From assembly GCF_000210295.1 (NCBI RefSeq), contig NC_026738.1, positions 992,001 through 1,056,000 of the forward strand: a stretch of DNA of 64,000 bases, given 5' to 3'. This DNA comes from Trypanosoma brucei gambiense DAL972 (lineage: Eukaryota > Euglenozoa > Kinetoplastea > Trypanosomatida > Trypanosomatidae). A model generated the notes under the pieces. That model saw nothing but the letters and a program-made list of their open reading frames with translations. It was not told the origin of the DNA and ran no database searches. This document shows positions 13,201-20,498 of this stretch, piece by piece. Positions within the stretch are counted from its first letter, which is position 1. The number at the start of each line of letters is the position of its first letter. A program made the position numbers and the translations under genes.

Positions 13201-15303
13201 GTCAGACCCCATGCGAAATTGAGTGGGATTGTCATCTCGATGTTGGTGGTAAAAACGACCACCCTCTCTGAGAGAGACACCACAAATATCCACGGTAAAC
13301 CGTCTGCTGAGAAACTCCACTAGTTGCTGTATTTGCTTCATGGATTCGTCACTGACAGGAGATAGATCTTCCGTAATAATGTCATCGTCAACGTTAACGT
13401 GTGGGTCCCGCTTACGGTTGCGACGGTTTTTATTTGTCGACTCATCGCCGCTTTGGGAAACCACCCGGGTCTTTCCTGCTTCACTTTCTCTATGTATGCG
13501 GTCCACGTAATTATCGGCACCGAACCACATTGCCAACGCTGACGTCTCAGCAAAAAGCTCTCGTAGAAGCTCTTGCCAAGCGATGCATACACGCAGTTCA
13601 TCCCCTTGTGCTTCTTTTTGGACATGGCGAAGAAACAAAGTGCTATTTGGAAAAAACACATCAGTCCAAAAATTTCTCCGCATCGCCGTACGAACAGAAT
13701 TTGCGTCGAAAGAAAGTGAATCGGCAGAGCACTTTGAAACATCGCCGAAAGTGGGTTGCCGAATAACCCGGCATCCATCGATAACACGACAACTATTAAC
13801 GCATGCGGTCATAATTGTTCGGACGGTATCGACAACAACCCCAACGATAGCATCTCTCATTTCAACCTCGTGCTCATGAGTAAGGGCAGCAATCACAAGA
13901 GCGCCGTGCGACATCAACAGCTGCAATACACGCTGCGCGTACTTGAGTTCAGAGTTGTCCAGCAGGCACACTGAGCAATCCTTCTCCCCATCCCCACCGT
14001 CCAGTAGCACTAAACGTGCCGAAGCACACAACCGTATCAATGTGGTGGCATCCTCCTGCAAATGCTTCTCCTCGCTCTTCCGGGGTAGCAGATGTGGGGA
14101 GCACCGGAACTCAAACTGTCGCCTCCGCTGCTCAACCTTCAAAATAACCAAGTTAAGAACTGCCCTCCATTTCAATAGTTCTGTGTCGACTGCTGCACCC
14201 CAGTTTTCTCTTAGCTGTGCACACCACAAGAGTAAGTTCGCCGCATTGCACTCGAGGAAATGTGAGGGTGCCGTATCATCCCTTTTAACATCTTTTCCCT
14301 CACTCATCATGTAAGTGGGTAGATCGCGAATTACACAACCGTCAAGCATCTGTTCCAAAGCGATTTGAAGAACGTGTTCCATTGCTTGGGGCCGAAGGCT
14401 AGCGTTGTTGGCGACCGCAGATATCAGTGAGTTTAAACTACAGCGCTCTGTCAGGTTATCGCAAACTCCGTTTCCCTCTACTCCTACCTCCCTTGGTGTG
14501 CCTTCGTGGTACGTGCAAACACGCAGTAACGTATATACTGCATTTTCCCACGATGAGGTGAAGCAGTCTGACATCTGCCCCTGTAACTTCAGCCAATGGG
14601 ACTTATTACCAGGACCATCGGCCTGATCTGAAGGTTCAAACACATCACGCACGCCAAGAAGCAGTTCAACTTGAATTACTCGAGTTTTCGTGTGTGGTCC
14701 TAAATTACACAAATCAACAGCGCGAACTGACGAGTGCTCCTCCGTAAGTGATGCATTTGCCAGGAGAATATTCCTTGCGAACATTAACTGTTCCCTTCGC
14801 TTATCAGTCTCGAATGTTGAAAATTCGTTAGAGTTACTACTTTGTCCACTCCCATGCTGTTGCCAGCTGTCCATAGCACGCAGAGCACTACATACAATAT
14901 CAGGCTCAAGCTGCAGCTTTTGTTCAGTGGCGTGTCGCACAAGCATCACCACCGCTCGCCAGCTCCCCATGCTGATAACGGCCTCTGACGCAAGAGCGGC
15001 GCCAAGCAGTACGTTACACAAATCCTCATCATCTTTTTTAATATCATTAGTCACTGCACCTGTGCCCGCAGTTGTGGGGGTAGTTTTTTCATTCACTGCG
15101 ATGAACTGACTACTTAAACGGAGGACAAATTCCCACTGTCCGTTAGCTACTAAAAACGGGAAAAGTGTTTTGTATGGGAGGCTGCGAAGCGAGGTTCTGG
15201 CTTTCTCACACCCACGGAGCACGCGTAAACAGGCGCGCCAGTCACCGCAATCAATATGTTTGGAAAAATATGTCGATAGAGAGTCACGTAGCCGTCCGGC
15301 CAT
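1225..15303 (-). CDS. Giant helical-repeat (PPR-like) protein, predicted mitochondrial
   Basis: A single uninterrupted frame of about 4,692 residues. The first in-frame ATG is at 15303. The frame stays open upstream to a TTG at 15513, but a T-rich tract on the minus strand (about 15351-15370) followed by AG near 15342 would give a 5' UTR of about 40 nt and supports the ATG. The protein is almost wholly alpha-helical in character. It repeatedly shows a W-x2-A/S-L/C signature, for example GDWRACLRVL near the N terminus, NRWDLALAAARG and QWVPALNLVQR in the middle, and CGQWSSACKYV near the C terminus, each next to a helical hairpin. One segment around residues 1200-1300 (LTHMLDLCHRTHDVKSAASA) reads like a classic pentatricopeptide repeat. 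Kinetoplastid PPR proteins are mostly mitochondrial and act on organellar RNA. The basic N terminus fits mitochondrial import. PPR identity and location are inference; no catalytic domain is seen. A generic HEAT/TPR-like scaffold is the alternative. Confidence 0.7.
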   Translation of the reverse strand: MAGRLRDSLSTYFSKHIDCGDWRACLRVLRGCEKARTSLRSLPYKTLFPFLVANGQWEFVLRLSSQFIAVNEKTTPTTAGTGAVTNDIKKDDEDLCNVLLGAALASEAVISMGSWRAVVMLVRHATEQKLQLEPDIVCSALRAMDSWQQHGSGQSSNSNEFSTFETDKRREQLMFARNILLANASLTEEHSSVRAVDLCNLGPHTKTRVIQVELLLGVRDVFEPSDQADGPGNKSHWLKLQGQMSDCFTSSWENAVYTLLRVCTYHEGTPREVGVEGNGVCDNLTERCSLNSLISAVANNASLRPQAMEHVLQIALEQMLDGCVIRDLPTYMMSEGKDVKRDDTAPSHFLECNAANLLLWCAQLRENWGAAVDTELLKWRAVLNLVILKVEQRRRQFEFRCSPHLLPRKSEEKHLQEDATTLIRLCASARLVLLDGGDGEKDCSVCLLDNSELKYAQRVLQLLMSHGALVIAALTHEHEVEMRDAIVGVVVDTVRTIMTACVNSCRVIDGCRVIRQPTFGDVSKCSADSLSFDANSVRTAMRRNFWTDVFFPNSTLFLRHVQKEAQGDELRVCIAWQELLRELFAETSALAMWFGADNYVDRIHRESEAGKTRVVSQSGDESTNKNRRNRKRDPHVNVDDDIITEDLSPVSDESMKQIQQLVEFLSRRFTVDICGVSLREGGRFYHQHRDDNPTQFRMGSDSSVVVPGLSEVLKRQESVNDLASMLAHTHMERNSVSVPDITATLGTLVKSIADYRVKGLLEHMLRLTKNKRLQMKTKEKKERWQLCRVAVAALVHESGVFPPNEKTGLVVNILEGTEPSEKMWELSLALFAEATISICVQKPCHNPIAGDCNEVVAVNNSTNKSTTLVYIMDVLVSQTTPPRWREALQVVETASEAALRYRGTTERSVTPTKKLPLSESEHIDLFETVDSLKQQQQWVDAVSLFTQYEARLLSSHDIAGFSFAFAHAPLSFIRIALLALGHQQSRGIAQAALTACARRVRHLEHRNPRHRGQGHHYKERANQGKECNRRGGDDTLCEENKDASTAEDQQRRCFVLHEVRHIILLALQVWPVPVVKEVDFTFIWKTVLQGCGGDVEMAYSLLNRSFIYKSPELHSEIAELTHMLDLCHRTHDVKSAASAYREFRRRRMGLRVPEESMLKLLELCVMGLNDEQVVEVDGGHATLNEGTSWLLTVLLDVLSMHNSALYLDSKHNTSGENSVFVRVCVVLFSLRSAATWDSNGGNIRITSGIPFYNDKGYHTTITPIFTCAMKRGMRHRALSVLHILLDHLVKSHTRFLRDISSFVGVLLSIPPEVTSVSCAGSETPSEEASFSGLVEVLMVHVEELQQQFGDVVPIASLFWLKVLHYSLAGCSVGRKFPARKSSNLSPFCPSLFVTENNAAAIEAVDSLLKDVVTKALDETCHRLHMIHKLGEGVSETSYVHSLRRELLPCSFDAIIYTLCRHFGKHPSLSAFLSGAALMLQQLRELPTCPPDSADFTASYSTVVYGAVSLQGILSGFYARQSLLQLAVGGHPSGTLSATVEGTFACMAHKAAEYVFSYVKLLSAWILPLVHTAEVNKIEVGGSSISFIHTEHVRFLIQLVAKATGTCAAWGESSHKEKCMFKLQRLCDSLSRLVFEGAGTSNFGVTWSTRMVLRVLDSVLRRVTIKDVEFNNLLKEAAVHAVDYQTSNTTDSLQSATLAVALIMLESAISMPNNFLQDAVLILPFDAKARELLQGDASLLTVLVVAWLIFLGVSPSLIHRVVKSLVPFTPQFIANAEQLLLYFLPSAMRITMVSELLRMIICSGENLVELLVLGVLVTNRQRDEYTSLHAEEVVFSVINAVGATVPNRWDLALAAARGCSLVLSQPQRKEVSDANEVLVGKAKLWERLAVAIQSCGPWPRGVALQTLLEVRCGSPCSEGRRDDNHHSGLQQDYVELLRATSDLNAHFNCSSLVPPQYRGPDSSPLRLLVQRRHQQIFQAASIVLGNARQKHDREGRQRVLGTLLSCDSSVQFVACERMASLSHGIGTSPQKQRGRDRDTFDSWIVDCVALWPWEAISNDTQHFIIWSYATLKVTTALGRRLQSEESQPLLVSPSMALGTPPTTSFSVENSATVPATTVAASSVTLNFPRALFGMSWAKELRREQSERVGADGSNGSDFVIPFPYDCKTIMTVLCGDGYITDVTVEDTLLAVSSGFSCLQYVYALFSSGGPVKEERELLLFIAGCCRSMQEVAHAVLKRLNGPPPLLDAVISMWNVLCIRRVEFGGLQESTDVEGVAEAPLDHNTAALFVVLAVGALRRSGDSSLISKNSTQQQRQLIAEMFAHTAIVCGGSRNREWEEKQGHFDEALFRKRCVDVAGAAIRKLGLQKHWHVQVCESSFFDDHINLAIRLVRDDTTWISLWPPMSLELSRCRRYVDGVLCSNSVKVDACQVRHPKAICWLMEQCVAASSRFRGEKARLFDVIGLLDILQGYILRGVAYFTLVSPERSTQVKVEDSTAAPLYVRGTAAGLVVDQFASLAIKRWSREPCHWSGHANIGVYDVIRNLVDAIFPRTSRISEPPSGAHSFLSGYAPVSTTGVVALTQLLLVREDLEERRTVVVDHVVSLLKLEQRREATRLLVANDVKTSIWSNFPDNLGVEIGRSRQPCDLKDMLLFHVRALVASVRFVNPLGWHDKRQLTLDTAYTALLDFLLLYDGGQLSLREVDIVTGEVESELEKIFGSGVRRVILASRPRRTAVSQDEAVTVEMLLDFLNGKWRRQDTRRRRQEVRLHYKLHEILASHNGGDVIAGAPEILLLDGEEMKGAEFSALLSAFPDTYTVVQKALWSAAVVPSHEVTFKILDAAVSGNGDVGAICAALQVFATVAPYMVVTTMMLEKVLVLLIEAQKYRVSKSCAALCRSTLDLILRRFQYVPLNTPEAVAMMAELYALLSAKSRTISGMSEIEEVELEHLLWRCVVESDRVERAPLEDALSLLEYHSLKSVHRGCRLFLLYRNNRPHYDPPFLRLGRMLDALLIFRKTPNQSTHVCLTEGLLKSLEKEAYASPMHASSDEIRLLPWRRSLRFMPDNSDECGVEGLRCRFFIVIMTQLFLLRSRGVNAIRHLWKEALVSITRTAEKNMWCVVSGNEHCRRATELALRTIHIAQPLDQWVPALNLVQRLPAVSAGSTLQYFRTVDEALSETLRYVLGACSMTSIPIAVLVEFLRFLAAKPPFVQLISRGCNSSVRHLNCAQMLADLTKKLQKHPYLGWIDGLAVLQSLSFHRPNSSDVTKKTDPKRDNGDKSYIILREAKAAFVTATMQRMYKRQAYEPLLRFVEAAQQTTDNPRIRGRDTLAMLEHAASVVFPISADSNGPWVILSLLNGTLIGKTVDDMLREQSSGTLSRKERHLHDLLRNGQTGDAAVVARQAPQLLQSRATHDACVSLIRRFHHSAVVHFYDELLHGGQDGSECMYAVPTTYIQCYERVAIFRNLPADSLTLAVTAFEVASNCPSGLSERSQWTGVFIAVAWLRAQTNDSVCFEPLALTLRWVQRDVPKTVEGPLSVLEATVQEILSTCEAAEGNQIENDSEGVTSSALRMLCVNRTATRLLVEILSGVFPTTTSRLCGALQREYQKVKLCPPTEEKNEWLDFLCSTAAYNEALYTNNEQYKLLARTPSDTNQRNTILFWRNREIFRARPGGGSSDWLSALAAYVSARSYIGRPCVTAAQATQLVNLMMASGSLGVVVTAARDVFLFSPEAVPLGDSVSTADSICTEALSLLFSGLHSMKRQAINFVNTETSEKHLPMLLQNTLNELEMLNHFVEDVLERLQEKESVSSTSGIGAFWGNTELGCHMIGCLALTPIGTASTTRGNISAANIVSSLERWRLLLLCVLNALPPHQRHASVLNAVMVSIRDAFVILNKLQKCPVPAVTGCQEALKGLWCDALSLVAGNNELRRCFFSTGKGCNLSQQGMLRQDVVDALFHCASLTGDRGLNAMKALCDSLVRPHGIRLSEEAMSLLKVACINNMDQRHGLRFLVICESLLGGPPLVAQRQAELLADDMELQELEYLSTVEKKLSVDCAKLVFLVEKRRAAGVRLQRSHYRKLFLLLEERGKGLKPIEMADAVMFLYFSQLQDGSTPDVRDVERLLHVLSRAAVPPLLILQYAKAMTLIPYARTGRNTRQKISSLPRSETNAYEVGEMPYFIPSEELLVLITDAAWKLRFATQEGGCASADETQEGIQMFASFLEWSTQFSRIHCFKPSLVESIVLILCTLPEKASMTPKTMGNESHAVAVTQQFLGDVRVLLPIALSRTFGGHAFSEDAQSIFQMSMRSSGENIGGDRIQIPELVQTVIPTQESLCELRNTALAAAHVIKQQMMLHSSLPISSSLLCRVFAAAVAGCGSTRLSPTLEVLSQIARDDKLITPPLRYLLALTVAEQSVLWDLFYKSACPDVEVEGVTAAVVVHYVSKAFDIVRLCFAPKESLTLGEVLLPCSSGEGAEDCNEFEDKGDWGQGRGLSWEERLGEVNGESTSTRSCDNDLLLWEKSLQLFGVFLLNARPKADLSVPFVTLLEILCRCGQWSSACKYVARVGAPGQQPLRRTLQALTNPPKRESGFDTSVNADDIDTEKLLSQHVVVDGFLLERLVRTVYTAHQLWQRQHVVNTERSNNIPLGFWRLALHLLEEHKLFVKRSLIASDSDARNGKAHSSLSPSTFAVMMKIRPQ

Positions 15304-16168
15304 AAAAGGAAAGTTATTATTCCTCGTATTGGTGTGCTGCGCTAATGTAAACGAAAATACGAAAAAAAAACTATTAATTAGATCAAATCCAAAGAATCTC
15401 CGTCTCGGACCTTTTTTGATGTGTGCACGCGGGCAAGTAGTTGTTTTTGTAAGTAGTCCGAGCTCACTGTGAAGAGGATGGCACTGCACAAGGAAATGGG
15501 CAACTTCCCACAATAGTTATGACTAATCCCTGCAATGCGATAACGGTAAAAGGGGAGTGCCTCATTGTTTAAAGCAAAAACAGAGAAGGTGTAATGCTGA
15601 ATGTGCCACAAAGAGAGTTGGAGTAGCCAAAACAGGCTAACAGTGCCATAAAGTGGCACAGGAAACGTTTTAACACTGCAGCGAGGGTTAGCAGTCATTA
15701 AAAAAAGTGTGTAAAGTGCTTGTTTTATACGTGAATGATTCATTCAACTGTAAAATCGGGGGAAATGAAACAAGCAACTCTTTTCGCACTCATACAGTGT
15801 CTTTTTTCATTCATCCCCCTTCCAACTATCTTGTCACTCACTACAATCGGCGACCTCCGCGCCATAGACACCTATAAGCTCATCCGCAAAAACGCCCTCA
15901 ATCCTTTTCAGTCACCCTTAATTTAACTCGCATTAAGACACCTTCTCTGCGTGCCATACTCTCCCAAGAGAGACCACCGACAAACCACTAATAACCGTAG
16001 CGCATTTAGAACCCCCGACCGCGCCCTTGGTAACCAACATCTGCTATATCAGTTTCCAAGCGAGGTGGTTGGGAAGCCGATACTCTTGTCCTCCCCTTAA
16101 ACCAAAATAAAGAAACTTTTCCTCACGCGACACCAATGTTTCTTGAAGGAGAGAGGAGGGGGGAGGTG
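15304..16168. other. Intergenic region
   Basis: This holds the 5' flank of the giant gene, including its likely trans-splice signal (minus-strand T-rich tract about 15351-15370, AG about 15342), and the 3' flank of the small Tim gene. Short plus-strand frames (for example 15735-15926) lie on the non-transcribed strand and look accidental. Nothing else is seen. Confidence 0.5.
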
Positions 16169-16456
16169 CTACTCCATACCGAGGGATCCCGGGGGCAGCC
16201 CTTGCAGCATCTCTTTTTCCCGTTGCTCCCTCGAAGCGTTCATCAAACGCATAACCTCAAAGTGCCGTGCGATGCACTTCCGCTGGCAAGCCTCCATCTT
16301 TTGTAGTTTAGCGTCCGGTAGAACCCCTTCAACTAATTCGTGTCGGGTGAGGTTACGGTCATAACATATGTCCCAGCATTGCTCAAGCGCACTATTCGCG
16401 AGATCAAGCATCCCGTAGCGCTCCATAGCCTGCATGAGCATCATTTGGCTCTGCAT
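16169..16456 (-). CDS. Small Tim-family chaperone (twin CX3C)
   Basis: A 95-residue protein with two CX3C motifs, CWDIC (Cys27, Cys31) and CQRKC (Cys57, Cys61), flanked by predicted helices. This is the hallmark of the small Tim chaperones (Tim8/9/10/12/13) of the mitochondrial intermembrane space, which form hexamers and escort hydrophobic inner-membrane precursors. The spacing between the two motifs is 25 residues, longer than the 11-16 usual in the family. The start is the ATG at 16456; the frame extends a few codons upstream only to a TTG. The next gene upstream in the unit is the mitochondrial Fe-SOD. T. brucei has several small Tims associated with its single TIM complex; which one this is cannot be decided from the sequence alone. 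Another CX3C or CHCH-type intermembrane-space protein is the alternative. Confidence 0.75.
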   Translation of the reverse strand: MQSQMMLMQAMERYGMLDLANSALEQCWDICYDRNLTRHELVEGVLPDAKLQKMEACQRKCIARHFEVMRLMNASREQREKEMLQGLPPGSLGME

Positions 16457-17613
16457 GACTACTTCCAGCCACAAGTGATTGAAGTGGATAAGAAACGAAA
16501 GTAATTAACACTTTCCTTGTAACTTATTGCACGGCTACTCCCCCTGTGCGCTCTGTTTGACCGGCAAAAAAGATACCTACGCCTGGAGGAGAAAAAAATC
16601 CCTAAGTGATTTTTGGCACGCCTTCCTGTATATATATATATATATATATTAGGTCCGTAGTCCCCGTGGGTAAAGAATGCGCGAAGGTATTTGAAGATGT
16701 GAAAGTGTGCAAGGGAAGAAAAGAACCGAAAGGTGACTTGGAAAAACGTAACTTAGAAGTTACATGAATAAAAATGAAGGCAGTAGCGACAACATCGTGT
16801 AGAAATGGGGAGAAGAGAATCGTGAAGAAAGAAGATTTGCACAGCTGTCCATGTAAGATCGTACGCTACATTTTTTATTTTTATTTTCTTCTTTCCCCAC
16901 CAACGCCACCGCTGTGAGGTGGCATCTTTCCATATAGATTTCACAGCTGGTAATTGATCTACTTTTGCTTTTTTTTTTCCTTCCCCCCTTCCCTTGTGCC
17001 GCCGTTTCACATCCCTATTTGCGCCCTCATTAAAATATACACCACCCTTTCATCAACTCGCAGTTGCAACCCTATCCACCCCTCATATTATTTTCTCCAT
17101 TCGCCATTATTTACACATTTTCCCTCCCCATTCTAAACTCCACCATTTCTTCCCCTCCTCCTCCTCCGGTTACTAAATCTTCCACTACAATGTGAACAAG
17201 TTTATGGTATTTTGAACTGAAGAAGCAAATAGGAACCAGAGGACGATAGAATCATTATAGAAGGTGCCGAAAATGTACGAGTAAAGGAAAATAAATAAAA
17301 ATAAATAAGAGTCATGGAGGAAAATACAAAGTTGTGAAGGGACCTAAGCATCCGATCCAACAGTAAGAAAAAAAGTGGAAGACATCAAGCTACGTTCGGT
17401 TGCGTATAACTTAATTAACAGCTGCATCGCACATCCATGAACGGAAAGCACAACCTCCTTCCAGAAATATCTTCACTAAACTATAAAAGTAAGGGAGACA
17501 GTTGAGTCAAAACCGTGAGAAGCATCAAAAAACAGTAAAGTTTAAAAAGTTAAAGGCGCGCACCGAAAAAAAAAAATTAATGAATAAGCTGACCTTTTGC
17601 AGAGGCACTGAAG
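16457..17613. other. Intergenic region with (TA)n tract
   Basis: About 1.2 kb of AT-rich spacer between the small Tim and Fe-SOD genes. It contains a (TA)n tract of about 21 bp at 16629-16649 and a plus-strand pyrimidine-rich stretch (about 16960-17170), which would be a purine-rich 3' UTR in the minus-strand transcript. No gene is supported. Confidence 0.5.
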
Positions 17614-18330
17614 TTACTTCATAGCCTGTTCATACGTCCTTGAAACAAACTCCCAATCAACAATAGTCCAAATTTCCTTGAGGTAATCCACGCGCCGGTT
17701 TTCAAAGTCCTTGTAATATGCATGTTCCCACACATCCACTGTGAAGACGGGTCGGAGTCCTTTTGTGATTGGGCACCCGGCATTGCTGGTATTATCAATT
17801 ACAAGAGGTTTACCCTTATTTTTCGGGTCCACACACAACCACGTCCAGCCAGAGCCAAAGTTGTTTGCTCCCGCTTGCATGAACGTGTCCTTAAAACCGT
17901 CAACTGAACCAAACTGAGCAGTGAGGGCAGACTCCAGGGATTTGGGCATTGGCTTCCCATTGGGTGTAATGCACAACCAATAAAAGGAGTGGTTGAAGTG
18001 CTGTGCCGCTTGGTTGAACAAGACCTTCTTCTCAGAATCATTAGCTAAAGCAACGATAATATCCTCCATAGTTTTTCCATCGTATGTGGCTCCCGCCAGT
18101 GCATTCAACTTGTCAACATACGCCTTGTGATGCTTCGTGTAGTGCAGCTCTAACTGACGTGGGCTGAGCACCGGTGCACATCCGTCTTTCCAGTTGAACT
18201 GAAGCGGTGGCAATTCCGCTGCTGCTCCATTTGGCTTCTTAAGGTTAGGCAAAGTTGCGTACTGCATGCACGCAAGGCCCAGTGGTGCCATGTGACGGCC
18301 CGTTGCGCAACGCATCATGGCAGACCTCAT
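17614..18330 (-). CDS. SODA: Iron superoxide dismutase, mitochondrial (SODA)
   Basis: A 238-residue Fe/Mn-family superoxide dismutase that converts superoxide to oxygen and hydrogen peroxide. The four metal ligands are in place, numbered from the ATG: His63 in LELHYTKHH, His114 in FNHSFYW, and Asp199/His203 in DVWEHAYY. The Gln before the second ligand (Gln109, AAQHFNH) and the surrounding sequence are of the Fe-SOD type. About 35 residues precede the SOD domain (MRSAMMRCATGRH and on), basic and Ser/Ala-containing, as expected for a mitochondrial presequence. T. brucei has four Fe-SODs, of which SODA and SODC are mitochondrial. The assignment to SODA rests on the presequence plus remembered gene order. 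The start is the ATG at 18330; a longer frame begins only at GTG. The gene lies between a small Tim and a mitoribosomal gene. Confidence 0.93.
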   Translation of the reverse strand: MRSAMMRCATGRHMAPLGLACMQYATLPNLKKPNGAAAELPPLQFNWKDGCAPVLSPRQLELHYTKHHKAYVDKLNALAGATYDGKTMEDIIVALANDSEKKVLFNQAAQHFNHSFYWLCITPNGKPMPKSLESALTAQFGSVDGFKDTFMQAGANNFGSGWTWLCVDPKNKGKPLVIDNTSNAGCPITKGLRPVFTVDVWEHAYYKDFENRRVDYLKEIWTIVDWEFVSRTYEQAMK

Positions 18331-19262
18331 ATGATAAGATAAAGTGCCTGCACACACCAGTTGCTTTCCAGTTCCTCTTATTTTCCCTATGCCAAAACCT
18401 CGCTCACAAATGATCTATACTCTCCTCGGTTTGAACGAAACCTCTTTTTTCTCCAGTGTGTCGCAAAGCCAACTCTTGATATATAGTGACAGTAATAATT
18501 TTTTTTTAATATGTTTTCTTCCACTACCCAGCTGCTAATACGCAAGCTGTCAATAAGTCCGTAATAATAATAGTAATAACAATGACAACAGCAACTACAC
18601 GGTGCGCGTAGAAAAAAGAAACGTTTTTTTGACTTTTCCTCTTGCTGTATTTTTTAGTCGTAAGTGTTCAAGTAAAAAACTAAAAAAAAATAATGGTAAT
18701 GATAACAGTAACCTTTAACCACACAGTAAACGATAACAAACAAACAATAATAACAACAGCAATAGTAAGTCCTTAGATGTGGCAACCCTGATGGTCCCTG
18801 GTTTCTTTTATTTCCTTAAGCGAGAAAACACACAACGTGTAAAGAGAAAAAGTGGAAACAAAATGAAGAAAGGGTTGTAAATAGTAAGAGGAATATGTTT
18901 CAAAAAAAAAAAGGCAATGATGCGCGATACTGGGAAGCGTGGGGAGCCACAAATTTCCTGATCGCAGCCTCGGTGGCGAACATGCCTACGAAAAAGGCGG
19001 TACAGTGGGGAGAAACCTATCGCGGGTAGTAGTTTGTAAAACAACAAAAACAACAGAATGAAAGGTAAAGAAATAGGGATCAGATGTACCACACTGAAGC
19101 ATATGAAGCCTCCCCCTCCTCCGTTAAAAACAAAGGAAGGCGCGACAAGAGGCACGAAGAAATAATTCACGTCGTGAATAAATTTACCTCTTTTCATTAT
19201 TACCGGTCATATTACGTCAGCTTGTTTTTCCGACAACGCCACAACCGCAAATAACTCAACCT
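18331..19262. other. Intergenic region
   Basis: AT-rich spacer with poly-A on the plus strand (for example 18680-18692), which on the transcribed strand is a T-rich tract suitable for trans-splicing of SODA. A 129-codon hydrophobic minus-strand frame (18808-19197) comes from purine-rich plus-strand sequence and looks like the 3' UTR of the ribosomal gene rather than a protein. Confidence 0.5.
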
Positions 19263-20498
19263 TTACCTGTAAACAGGATCCCGATTAGCCCAACTGTATG
19301 TCTTCGATTTAATGTCCGCCACCGTCTGACCTTTATTGTACTGTCTACCTCGTAGAATGTAACCTGACAGCCAATATTTCGTCTTGACGCAATTACGCGG
19401 GTGAATCCGCCAGTCTAACGGCACCAACAAGTTTGAAGAACCACCATTACCTCCACCAGCAGGGTGACTGGAAACCCTTTTTGTTTTGGAGTGTACTTTC
19501 GGTCGGTGGGGCATATACTCCTCCACGTTCCTCTTACCGAAGTTTCGCTGGTAGCGATACATCACACCTGCCCGACGACCGAACACCGCATGACACTCAT
19601 TATCAAAGAGACGCACCTCCTTGGAGGGAAGGAGTAATGGAACAAGATTGGGTTCCGCGCCACGCAGCACAACCGCCGCGGCGCCACTTGCACGGCAAAT
19701 GACACCTCCGTGGCCGGGGTACATCTCAACCGAGTGCAGTTCCTTGCCATAAGTCACTTCACTAAGCGATACAGTTTGCCCTATCGTCGGTAAACCGCTG
19801 CTAGATCGTTTGTTGTAACATATTCGTGGAAGCTGCTTGTACGTAAGAAGCTCAGCAACGTACGCACCATTAGCGTAAAGGAAGAAACCAACAAACTTCT
19901 TTTTCCTTGGCAGGTGCACAATGCACGCAAGCCATTTGGGGACACGTTTTTGTGGTTTGTGATTCACCATAATTCTATACCCCCAAGAGCGTTCCTCCAC
20001 ACGGCGGTAATGTCCCATCACCACTTTACTTCCTGGGTTCGTTCCCGAGCGGTGCCCCCAGTAATCGCGGCTGGAAAACCCTTGCCAATCGTAATACAGG
20101 GGTGTATATATCATCATATTTGCATTCACCTGAAATGGAGACCAAATATCCTTCTGCAAAAGTTGCTGCGAAAAACCATGGTCTGGGGACCGCACGTATT
20201 CCAGTCGAAGCGTCATGGGAGGGCCTTCCTTGAAGACACCGAAGTCATCGGTGTAGCCATCATACATTTCGGTATGCTTAATTTGTACATCCTTTCCTGC
20301 CTCCAGTTTTGGTTCTGTACCGTAATGTTGGCTACCTTGCTTACCTATTGGATTCGATAGTTTTACGCCTCGCTTTGAGCCGCACAGAACGACGGGTAGA
20401 GGTGTTGACAAGTCAGAAACCGCTGCCGTGCGGGCAGCTACTGACCGGTGCAGGACATTTCCATATATCAACGTAATGGGGCGTCGCCATGTTGCCAT
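19263..20498 (-). CDS. Mitochondrial ribosomal protein uL2m
   Basis: A 411-residue protein of the large mitoribosomal subunit. The core is recognisable as the ribosomal L2 C-terminal domain: GKELHSVEMYPGHGGVICRA and LLLPSKEVRLFDNECHAVFG match the conserved L2 strands (IHNIELKPGKGGQL and LPSGEVR...C...G in bacterial proteins). SHPAGGGNGG corresponds to the universally conserved HP-x-GGG-x-G loop; the first His (about residue 345) equals E. coli His229, which lies near the peptidyl-transferase centre. The N terminus is basic with Ala/Ser/Arg (MATWRRPITLIYGNVLHRSV), fitting a mitochondrial presequence. An OB-like first domain (residues about 60-230) is more divergent and extended than in bacteria, usual for kinetoplastid mitoribosomes. 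The ATG at 20498 is chosen over a GTG three codons upstream. Cytosolic L2/L8 is unlikely given the presequence. Confidence 0.88.
   Translation of the reverse strand: MATWRRPITLIYGNVLHRSVAARTAAVSDLSTPLPVVLCGSKRGVKLSNPIGKQGSQHYGTEPKLEAGKDVQIKHTEMYDGYTDDFGVFKEGPPMTLRLEYVRSPDHGFSQQLLQKDIWSPFQVNANMMIYTPLYYDWQGFSSRDYWGHRSGTNPGSKVVMGHYRRVEERSWGYRIMVNHKPQKRVPKWLACIVHLPRKKKFVGFFLYANGAYVAELLTYKQLPRICYNKRSSSGLPTIGQTVSLSEVTYGKELHSVEMYPGHGGVICRASGAAAVVLRGAEPNLVPLLLPSKEVRLFDNECHAVFGRRAGVMYRYQRNFGKRNVEEYMPHRPKVHSKTKRVSSHPAGGGNGGSSNLLVPLDWRIHPRNCVKTKYWLSGYILRGRQYNKGQTVADIKSKTYSWANRDPVYR

Noticed and set aside
15304..15513. N-terminal extension of the giant protein to 15513
   Set aside because: The upstream start is TTG, no in-frame ATG precedes 15303, and the likely splice acceptor is near 15342.
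18808..19197. 129-codon hydrophobic frame
   Set aside because: It derives from purine-rich UTR sequence; hydrophobicity is a by-product of base composition.
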